The translations under genes were made by a program, and so were the position numbers. DNA of 64,000 bases. Origin: Scatophagus argus (Eukaryota > Chordata > Actinopteri > Scatophagidae). The first letter of the stretch is position 1; every line of letters begins with the position of its first letter. Below, piece by piece: positions 40,728-49,443 of the stretch. Location of the stretch: positions 4,332,055-4,396,054 of the forward strand of contig NC_058508.1 in NCBI RefSeq assembly GCF_020382885.2. Reading direction: 5' to 3'. A model generated the notes under the pieces. The model saw nothing but the letters and a program-made list of their open reading frames with translations. It searched no databases and was not told the origin of the DNA.

Positions 40728-42845
40728 TCACAGCACAATGGACAGGTAGTCACACACCTGAAAGCACAAAAAACAACAATTAACTTGACACAACTGGCAC
40801 ATTTGTGTGGCACACTCATTATTTTTCCTTTAGGGACCTATTAGGACCCAAAGACCTGCATCCGTGTTGGCAGCAAGGTTTTAACACTTAAGCTACAGAT
40901 TTGTTTTGGTATGAACTTCCTGAAACTTCTTTAAAAACGACTTGACATGGACCACACCGTACCTTACAGCTTATCATCAGGTTGGGAAGGCTGTCTGTAT
41001 TGGATGCTACAGAGAAGACGGGATTGTGGAGGCAGTTCTCCATGTGCTCCGACACCCTGGACTCAAGGAGATTCTGCAGGACGTCGGGTGTGATGTTCCG
41101 TTTCTGGAGACAAGGTGTGCGACGTTGCAGCATTTTAGCAAAAGCCATTATTTATGTACTTGACAGAACTTTATGCTTTTTTTCTTGGTTTTCTCTTCCG
41201 TTATTTACAGTTTTTCGCAGAGTCATCAAAACATATTTTTTTTTTACATGTTTTTTGTATGTTTACAAGTTTTCTAAAGAGGGATTGAGAGCAAAATCAC
41301 GCTGATTGGACTTAAAACCTTAAAAAACTTGATGACTGTTGGGAGGTTTAAGTCACACTGAATCTACAATACAAGGATCATGTCTGTGTGTTCAGATTAG
41401 CCAGAGTTATGACTCCAAAAAGAAAAAGAAGTGCGACTTCTGATGGAAATCACAGCCATCTGCGCCAAGGATACTTTGGCTCAAAAGGTGAAAATACGAC
41501 CTTCTCACAACTTTGACTGACATAATATTTTTACAACATATTCTGTTATATAAAACCAAGTTCCCTCAACTGTCCCTCAGTTTGAACAAGACAGAGTTTA
41601 ACAAACAAACAAACCTTAGTGTTAATGTACAGTCCACAGGGGCAGGAGATGAAATGGCTGTTGATGTTCAAGTTTCTCCTGCGAGACACAAGAAGCATGA
41701 CGCTGATATAAGCTAGCAATGACAGATTTCCACATGTCTGAATGTACAAGATATGTGTTAACTGACTGCAGTTGAAAACTGATCGCTTACTGGTTTTGTC
41801 AATACCTGATGCTACAGAAGTCATTTCTTGGACTTACGTGTGACATATGGGGCAAATAATATGCATCTCCTCCATCCCTTCCACAACAGACGATATGTAC
41901 TGCTGCTCAAACTGCAGGTTCTTCTCGTACTCTTCAATAATACACATTTCTGTTCCACAAAGAAAAGCATAACATTTTCATGTTTTTCTTTTTGTTTTTT
42001 TTTTGGAAGTTTCAACTTATTTTGCTAGACATTCATTTTAATATCTACAGTCAGGAGTTTGAATAAAATAAAATAAAAACAGGTTGGTTTCATTCACAGA
42101 CATGTTTTACCTTGAGACTGCAGCTCCTGTTGGATTTCTTCGAGTACTGCCAGTTCATCATACTCCTTCATGACACTGAACATCTGTTTAGAACAGAGAG
42201 CAGTCCTAAACTCGGTTACAGAACCCAGACAAGATAATTTAGCTCTCGGCGCTCCAGATGATCGCATCCCTGAGTCTTTGCTTTCTCATCAGGTCTCGCA
42301 TTACTGAGTCTACTGTTTTTACGAGCTGATCTCACTTATTTTGACATCTGTGACAACTTTCTAGTAAAAGTGCAGTGAAATCTGAAGGCTAACGTACAGC
42401 TGGCTATCTCGAGGACCATACATCTGAGAGTGTAGACGCAGACTGACAGACACCGACCTCTTTCATGCCCTCTGGCCCCCAAAGCGAAGGCAGTCTGCGG
42501 TCCTCTGACTGCAGGGCTGTCCACTCCTCCTCCATGACCTCCTGGACGATGATGGAGGCCCCGGAGCCGCTGGGCTGCTGGTTCTCTCCCATCTGCCGAT
42601 ATCTCTCCAGCAACCGCGACCGACTGTTTTTTAGCCTGTCTACACAGCGCTACGAAAGAAACAACGGAACACAACACGAATTAATACCAATAGTTAACTC
42701 TGTCAAGTATCGTTTCCAATGCTAGCGGCACCAGCTAGCTAGCTAACTGACAAGTCAACGTTTGGTTTCTCACTTTGCGGTAAGTTTCTTTCCATGGCGG
42801 AGTCGTTCCTTTATAGAGTGAACGATGTCTGTGCAAGGCATCCAT
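40728..42845 (-). CDS. rpain: RPA-interacting protein
   Basis: Adaptor that binds replication protein A and importin beta for nuclear import of RPA. Seven coding exons on -: 42845-42774, 42649-42458, 42183-42111, 41949-41838, 41678-41615, 41103-40963, 40757-40728. They total 684 nt, 227 aa, close to human RPAIN (219 aa by memory). Landmarks: SLYKGTTPPWKETYRK near the N-terminus; VQEVMEEEWTALQSE; AVLEEIQQEL; then a C-terminal zinc-binding region with CPIC, FISCPCG, ENC and the last pair SCK|VCD. The last exon adds only VCDYLSIVL, matching the ACDTWAVIL end of the human protein. If intron 6 (donor GTACGG at 40962) is retained, the frame runs on to a stop at 40888 and loses this end. The exon 2 donor is GTCGGT, a weak match, but it is the only one that keeps the frame. 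Confidence 0.92.
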
Positions 42846-42989
42846 GTGTAGTGTTAAAACCAAGTGTGCAGTTACATACGTACAGAGAGTTCTTCTAACA
42901 AACTTGCTAAAGTTGGGGAAGACTCAAAAAACAAAACATTTCAGCTTTTAACCTCGTTCACCGGACATTGATGTGCGCAGGCGCGGAGT

Positions 42990-43008
42990 GCATGATGGGT
43001 CATGTAGT
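42990..43008 (-). promoter_or_regulatory. rpain: ZNF143/THAP11-type site in rpain promoter
   Basis: The - strand reads ACTACATGACCCATCATGC, 145 bp upstream of the rpain ATG. It differs by only a few central bases from the classical ZNF143 (Staf) site, ACTACAATTCCCATCATGC. Such sites mark TATA-less housekeeping promoters. The site sits in a CpG-containing patch (GTGCGCAGGCGCGG). Confidence 0.6.
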
Positions 43009-43078
43009 TCAACGCTGCTAAAATGGTTTCGCTGTCAGCAATTATGAAAATGGAAGCAATCTATTACACTGTTGTTAT

Positions 43079-43129
43079 CATTATTATTGTTGTTGTTGTT
43101 GTAGAAGTAGTAGTAATAGTAGTAGCAGT
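43079..43129. repeat. (ATT)/(GTT)/(AGT) trinucleotide tract
   Basis: Successive ATT, TTG and TAG trinucleotide runs about 70 bp upstream of the rpain promoter site. Confidence 0.9.
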
Positions 43130-43524
43130 AAATCAGTCTCAATAAATTTTAAAGTACTTCAACTAACTGAATTCCCATCATTCCTACCTGTAATTAATCC
43201 ACTCCCTAACATTGCATCACCACCATAGTACCACATGATTTGTCCAGTTCACTAAAAATCATATGTTGCCCTACTTTATATTTCCACTGACCATTTTAGA
43301 AGTCATGTTTTCATGTTTATATATATTTTTTTCCATCTACATTGCAATCACCTGCAAATTAACTATGTTTATCAACAACAGTTTTCTGAAGAGGTCCCGA
43401 GCCTATGTAGTACTTTTAATGTTTTGCACAGAATTATAACCTCTTTGGAATACGGGTTGGATATCATATCCCATTCTTGTAGTCTTTTAGGCTATGAAAT
43501 TTATTTCAGTGGATGCTTTTATTT

Positions 43525-43905
43525 GCATTTACACCAATCAGCTACAACATGAAACCACTGACAAGTGAAGTGAATAAAATGAATCATATGTTTGCAATGG
43601 TCTGCAGGGAAACCTTGGGTCCTTTGACACACACCACCGACCTAAACATTGCAGACCAAATTCATTCATCAATTCTCCATGGCAACAGCAGTGTTTCAGC
43701 AGCAGGGCCCACAACCTGGATGCCCCGCGTCCCTCAATGCACAGGACCCAATGGATCCAATATTCCAATGTCTGTTGACCACAGATTAGAGATCCTGTGT
43801 ACCTTCCCCCTGACGGGGGGAAATGGGCTTGTTCCAGTGCATCCCACAGATTGTTGATCACTTTGGGATCTAAGGATTTGGCAGGCTGTTTTGCTTTGTT
43901 AAGTG
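43525..43905 (+). mobile_element. Rearranged Tc1-like transposon remnant
   Basis: It starts with ACACCAATCAGCTACAACAT and ACCACTGACAAGTGAAGTGAATAA, the fish Tc1-like terminal repeat. It jumps directly to transposase 3' sequence on + (GGGAAACCTTGGGTCCTTTG, CACCGACCTAAACATTGCAGACC, TTTCAGCAG). The right part (about 43795-43880) carries CAATCTGTGGGATGCACTGGA in the opposite orientation, on -. Most of the transposase is deleted and part inverted. It is not functional. Confidence 0.65.
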
Positions 43906-46020
43906 CATCCTTGTGAAAAATTGATAAACATATTCAATAAATGTATTACAATGATCACTTTGTCAGCTCTCCTTTCTATATATTACTATGTTTTAAACAG
44001 CTTACCAGCAATCAGGTGACTAGTGCCTAACAGGTCTGTCATCTGATGAAAGAATATATAGAGTTACAGCACCTTATTTAGAACACCAAGGTTTGGGTAT
44101 TAATGGTTTGGTGCCACATATCAGCAGCATCTGAGGTCATGAGGGTGGAAGGCAACAGACAAATATTACCACGACTTTCCACATTTAACATGTGAATTGT
44201 CTTGATAACATTGCAGGAGGAGATACATGACAAAAAATCAATAAATACATAGAATAAAATCAAATCAAAACAACATAAGTGTGACTGCTGAAATCACACA
44301 GGTCAAAGCTGAAACCAGCTGGAAATAAAACTGTACATACAGTGTGGATGTGTAGAGGAATGATGCAACCTGTCCAGCTCAGTCAAAAGAGCTAAGCCGC
44401 TTCTCCAAGGCATTCTTCACGTTTGAGATAGAGAATGGCATAACAGCTGGACCTGTTATCGTCCAGTACAGGCCACACTCATGTAAAGACATGCTGATTT
44501 TACATTATTTACAACAAATCTCACATGGTCCCCAGTCCACCCAGTCAGGACCACTGGAACTTGAATCTGCAGCTATGTTTTCTGGGCTAAAAATCTGCAG
44601 ATTGCTGTGACTGACCTAGGGTAGCCTTAAAATGGCATTCTAGAAGCTTGGTGATGTAGCAAATGCCTGCACGGCCATAGTGTCTGTATCTGGCAAGCTA
44701 TCAGCTAACACACTAGTTGGCTTGGCCTGCACGAGCCAGTGACATTAGCTCCATAGTTTCTCTGGCATTTAGCTCAGCAGTGTGCATCATTTCCTGGAAA
44801 ATAAAAGTTACTGAAGGGGGAAAATAAAGCTCTTGTAGCTGACAAGGTAACTAACATTTAGTTTGCAGAGTAGTTATCTGGTTAGCTTTGTTCAGTTGCT
44901 AACAAGCCAATAAATTCAAGCAACTCAAAAATGTATTTGTGCCTTCGACTCCCCTCTCTTTTGTGCAGCAGTCTATGTTCCACAGAGGAGGTGAAATAAA
45001 AGCAAATAGTGCAAGACAGGTAATAAACAAACATAACTTCTTCTTCTTTGGATTCTAAAGCTCTCTGTCCCAGCAAAGTTTAACTCTGCCAAGATGACTT
45101 GCTATCGGTGAACAGTGTGAAAACATATGTACTTTTCCCATGCAAGCAAATCCACTAACTGCAGCAATTCGGTTGTAATGAATTGGATTTAAATGATGAT
45201 TACCAAGCAGGCAAAGTTTAATTGCATTATGGGAACTGTAGGATGGATTTAGCATCATTGAAGCTTGACTCATAACAGGGACTAAAGGTCAGCATTTCTT
45301 GGCTTCTGCTATACCAATTTTGACTCTTCTTTTTTTGTGTTTGTGTGTGTGTATTGCGAGTTCCCCATCTTTATGACAGTGTAATACTAAAATCAGTGAA
45401 GTACTTCTTACTGGTAGTTATTATGGAAATAATGGCAAATTCAAATTATCCATTTAAATGCAAAACAAATGCAAACATTCAGAATTTATTTAAAATCTGT
45501 ATTTTTTGCTGAACTCTACTCTCATCTGTACAGATGTCATCTGCTGATTGAGAAATAAAATAATCTTTATTCTGAATTAGCATTTCATTGAATGCATTGA
45601 TTGGAAGCCTACTAATTGAATGTTGTCTCTATTTTTCCAATATATAGTACCAAATATTATATAAAACTTTTAATAAATGTACAAATAAACACCATATAAC
45701 GTTAGAATATTCAGGGGAGGCAGAAGTAGTATTCAGAAGTATTCAGATCTTTGACAATTTTAAATATATTAATGTAAAAAAACTTTAGTACAATACAAGC
45801 CCTGCAAACAAAATCTGACTAAAACAAACGTATTATCAGTAAAATAAAATGTCCCTTAAATATATATTATTACATATAGCAGACAATGTCACTTCTCAGC
45901 CTACCTCGAAATTGTGCAGTCTGCCTACACGAGAATTGAGCAATGTGCTCTCCCACCACTGGTTTATTACTAGTAAATAATCAAAGGGAGGAAATTCTCC
46001 TTCTGTCTAATGATAAGAGT
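43906..46020. other. rpain-cdk5r1 intergenic region
   Basis: AT-rich sequence between divergently oriented rpain and cdk5r1. It contains a degenerate AAGTAC-type repeat at 45715-45860 and scattered GCTAAC/TTAGC words near 44690-44780. No exon is supported. Confidence 0.6.
45715..45860. repeat. Degenerate AAGTAC-type fish repeat
   Basis: AGAAGTATTCAGATCTTTGA, followed by AGCCCTGCAAACAAAATCT and TATTATCAGTAAAAT, recalls the other end of the AAGTAC repeat family (AGAAGTATTCAGATCCTTTA...CCTGCATTCAAAATCTTA...TATTATCAGCAAAATGTA). It is more diverged than the copy in dlx3 intron 1. Confidence 0.5.
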
Positions 46021-46037
46021 ACCCCCTCCCCCGGGGA

Positions 46038-46053
46038 TATAAAGCATATAAAC
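46038..46053 (+). promoter_or_regulatory. cdk5r1: Candidate TATA box of cdk5r1
   Basis: CCCCCGGGGATATAAAGCATATAAAC: two TATAAA words at 46038-46043 and 46048-46053, right after a C-run. They mark the left edge of a CpG-rich block that continues to about 46950. Transcription would start near 46070-46080. Confidence 0.45.
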
Positions 46054-46069
46054 TCTTGGGCAGTCACAG

Positions 46070-46968
46070 CATCACAAGGGCACATTTGTCTGCAGACAGT
46101 GTAGATCTCTCGGTGAGGCTCGGCCTACTCCAAGTGGTTCATAAACCCCTCCGCGTTCATCTTCAGCAGCAGCAGCAGCAGCTGGCAGCCTGCTCCGCCT
46201 CAGCACCAGCTCTGTCACATCTGCTCGGCTGGTTCAGCACCTCGGACAGCGAACTCTCCGATAGGCTGAAGCCCGTCGACGGCCAATGGCTTCAGCGGCG
46301 CGGCTGCGACAGCGACGGTCAACAGCAGCAGCAGCAGCGGCAGCATCCCGGCATCAGCCAATGAGAGGGCGCCGTTTCTCTCCCACATCCAACCCGAATA
46401 ACTGCAGATGCCCGCATCAAAGCGACGGGTCTCTCTCTCTCAGGCAGGTTTGCATAGCTGAGGGTATGAGCTGTCGTCTATTTTTGGAATTCATGGTGGC
46501 CATTTTTCCTGTATCTCGGTATTCTCCACCTTTGTTGTGATTTAGCTTGTTTGGCCGATATCTGCTGTTTTATTTATGTCTGACGGACGAGCATCGTAGC
46601 GGCACATTAACAGCCGTGACCGTATAGATTTTCAGCTCTCAATGGAAGACATCTTCCTACTCGCTGCGAGCGAAGGAGTGAAGCACATTTCGCACCTGCT
46701 TCGCATCTGTATTCCCATCGAGGAGCGGGGGACTTTTTATAAATGAAGGTTTGAGAACCAAACCTATCGGCCTGTAACGGTGGGGGTTGTAAATCAGCAG
46801 GGACAGACCCGTATTCACGCCCTGGACCCGGGACAGTCTGTTTTGGCGGTGTGGGAACCGAGCAGAACGGGTTGGAAAGCATTTTCACATTTTGACCGCA
46901 TTTGCCCGGCAGCAAGGGGGTCAAGGTGTGATATATGGATTCCACAAGAAGAATCGATTAATTAGAAG
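46070..46968 (+). other. cdk5r1: Probable non-coding exon 1 of cdk5r1
   Basis: CpG-rich block with two CAG repeats (46157-46175 and about 46323-46340). It is followed by a plausible donor AG|GTAGGA at 46969. The matching acceptor TGCTCGCAG ends at 48123, 134 nt before the p35 start codon. This agrees with the known vertebrate CDK5R1 structure of a 5' UTR exon plus a coding exon. Small upstream frames exist (for example 46286-46540). Exon borders are inferred from splice signals only. Confidence 0.5.
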
Positions 46969-48123
46969 GTAGGAAAACACGGAGGATTGTTTTGTTGCAT
47001 ATGACAACTGCATTTATTTATTTTTTTTTAGCCCCGCAAATGATAAACCAACCTACTGAAGGGGGGGTAGATAAAGCCAACAATATGGGCTTAATCACTT
47101 AATTCACAGGTGTGTGACCGCTCTATTCTTCATTATTTAGAGGGCTTGTGTGGCCAAAACAAAATGAATTATTCGAACATTAAAGACAACCTGCTCAGTT
47201 GACGCGGTTGGCGTGAGAGCACAGGCCTGAAGCTGCCCTGTGTTGGAGGGGCTGTTTTCAAGGCTTCCATTTTGAAGCTAAGATGGATGCTGGCGCACAT
47301 TTCTTTCTCACGCCTCTGTGGCCTTGTCTTGCTTCTTATATAACATTGATGAACACTGGAGCGGCGGCAGGCCTGTGTTCAGCTGCCGTGAGGGGCCATG
47401 CATATGCTGTAGAGACATCAGCAACGACGTTTAATCATAAAAACATAAAAGCAGACGAAAACCGAATTAAATTGCATTAGTGGTTGCTGTGGTCTCCTCT
47501 ACTAAACCCGAGGCTAGTAAACTAGACGCGGACACCTTTACGTGACCACTGTTGCATTTGTTAAACAAGTGAATTTTTTCCCTCTACATTGCTGTGAAGG
47601 AATTTCATCGAGGTATGCCGCTGTAGAATGTGCAATGTGTTTTCACTCCCGCTGAGATTTCAAAGGTAACATAAGAAAACCATTTACGCATAATATCCTG
47701 TAAATTAATTACGTTTCATCAAAGGTAAATGGTGAATTTGCCCTTTAAAGTTTATCAAGGTTTCCTTCTGACTGGCTCTCCAAAATACAAGTAAAAGGGA
47801 TGGTTTGACAGAAAAGCACTTAACCCAAGTTCCACTTAGTGTTTTATGGAGCTTTCAGGGCTTTGCTCAGATGTCATGATTGACTGCTCAGGGACAGCAA
47901 CAAGTCTTTCTTGATCCATACTGAACAAACTCCATTAGCCATGAAAACTTATTAAACTCCACCTGTTGAAAGTAAAATAAAATGCACCTTGAAATGAAAT
48001 TTAAAAGTTTTTTTTTAAAGAACTTCAATAATTTGGTTATTAATTATTTGTAACTAATAACTGCGTTATGTTTCCTACATGTATTGTAACTAATGGCCAC
48101 TCCATGCTGTTTTTTGCTCGCAG
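46969..48123 (+). other. cdk5r1: Probable cdk5r1 5' UTR intron
   Basis: About 1.15 kb between the donor GTAGGA and the acceptor TTTTTTGCTCGCAG. It is AT-rich in its second half and contains no recognisable coding sequence. Confidence 0.45.
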
Positions 48124-48256
48124 GTTCGATTCCCTCCAGAAGTGAGACACTTTGGTTCTCTCAAAGCTCTTTGTCTAGGCCAGCCAAAGAGCTTATCCCC
48201 CACCACTAACAACTCCACCCTCCCTGTGTCTTACTGCTAACTCTTGAGCAGCCAGC

Positions 48257-49443
48257 ATGGGTACAGTACTGTCTCTGTCTCCCAGCTACCGCAAGGCAGT
48301 TCTGTTTGAGGACGGCCCGGCCACAGTAGGCCATTACACAGCGGTCCAGAACAGCAAAAACGCTAAGGATGCTGCAGCAGCAGCGGCTAAGTCCCTCAAA
48401 CGCCCCTCTATCATCAATGTGTTGCCATGGAAACGCATTGTGGCTGTATCGGCAAAGAGGAAGGGCTCCAAGAAGCTGCAGTCGGAAGGTGGGGACGGCG
48501 GAAAAGGGAGCTCTCCGGATGGCCACACCACTGCCATGACCAACTCAGCCTCCAACAGTCTGAAGCTGAAGAAGTCTCAATCCTGCGCTAACCTTTCGTC
48601 TTACTCATCAAGCCAGGACCCCTCAGCCACTAGCACCACTACCTCCTCCCAGCTGCCCACCTCCAAGACCCTGGCTAATGTAGTAACAGTTGCTGCCAAA
48701 AAGAATTCCCTCACAGGCTCTGGGATACAGCCTTCTACTGCAGCTGGCACGCCAAAGCGTGTCATCGTCCAGGTAAACCTAATCCCAACTGTTTCATTTC
48801 GCTATCACAGAAAGAGTTTTACTAAACATTAGAAAGCATTTAATCATATTATGCTACATAAACTCACTGACACCTCCTTTCACAAATCCTTTCCCCCAAT
48901 CCTTGTTCTTGCCTTCCCTCTTTTCTATTTTGTTGTGTCTCTCCAACCCAGGCCTCCACCAGCGAACTGATGCGCAGCCTGGGTGAGTTCCTGTGCCGTC
49001 GGTGTTATCGCCTGAAGCGTCTTTCCCCAACAGATCCGGTGCTGTGGCTGCGCAGTGTGGACCGCTCTCTCCTCCTGCAGGGCTGGCAGGATCAAGGCTT
49101 CATCACGCCGGCCAATGTGGTCTTCCTCTACATGCTGTGTCGCGATGTGGTCTCATCCGAGGTGGCCTCGGAGCGCGAGCTGCAGGCCTCACTTCTCACC
49201 TGCCTCTATCTGTCCTACTCCTACATGGGCAATGAGATCTCCTATCCACTGAAGCCCTTCCTGGTGGAGGCGGAGAAGGAAGCCTTCTGGGACCGCTGCC
49301 TGGAGATCATCAACCGCATGAGCGGCAAGATGCTCCAGATCAACACCGACCCGCATTTCTTCACCCAGGTGTTCGCTGACCTGAAGAACGAGAGCAAGAA
49401 AGAAGAGGAGAAGACCAAACTCCTCATAGGCCTTGACCGATAA
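48257..49443 (+). CDS. cdk5r1: Cyclin-dependent kinase 5 activator 1 (p35)
   Basis: Neuronal, membrane-anchored activator of Cdk5, needed for migration and neurite growth. Coding exons 48257-48772 and 48952-49443 give 335 aa (human about 307). The N-terminus [13 protein letters not shown] keeps Gly2 for myristoylation; then [13 protein letters not shown], an Ala run (residues 39-44), [13 protein letters not shown] and SQSCANLSS. After the intron comes the Cdk5-binding cyclin-like fold: [74 protein letters not shown], and the end LLIGLDR. The 179-nt intron (GTAAAC...CCAACCCAG, phase 0) lies between VIVQ and ASTSEL; the mammalian coding region has no intron. The linker around the mammalian calpain site is diverged and longer. 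Confidence 0.96.
48773..48951 (+). other. cdk5r1: Coding-region intron of cdk5r1
   Basis: GT-AG intron of 179 nt in phase 0 with donor CAG|GTAAAC and a pyrimidine-rich acceptor CTCCAACCCAG. Removing it joins VIVQ to ASTSEL exactly as in the uninterrupted mammalian protein. It contains an in-frame stop (TAG at 48830-48832) 19 codons after the exon end. Confidence 0.92.

Noticed and set aside
40888-40962. Taking 40888 as the only end of rpain
   Set aside because: AAG|GTACGG at 40962 and a 30-nt exon at 40757-40728 restore the expected C-terminal Cys pair and length, so 40888 is only the retained-intron alternative.
48206-48526. Frame on - opposite cdk5r1
   Set aside because: Antisense shadow of the p35 coding exon.
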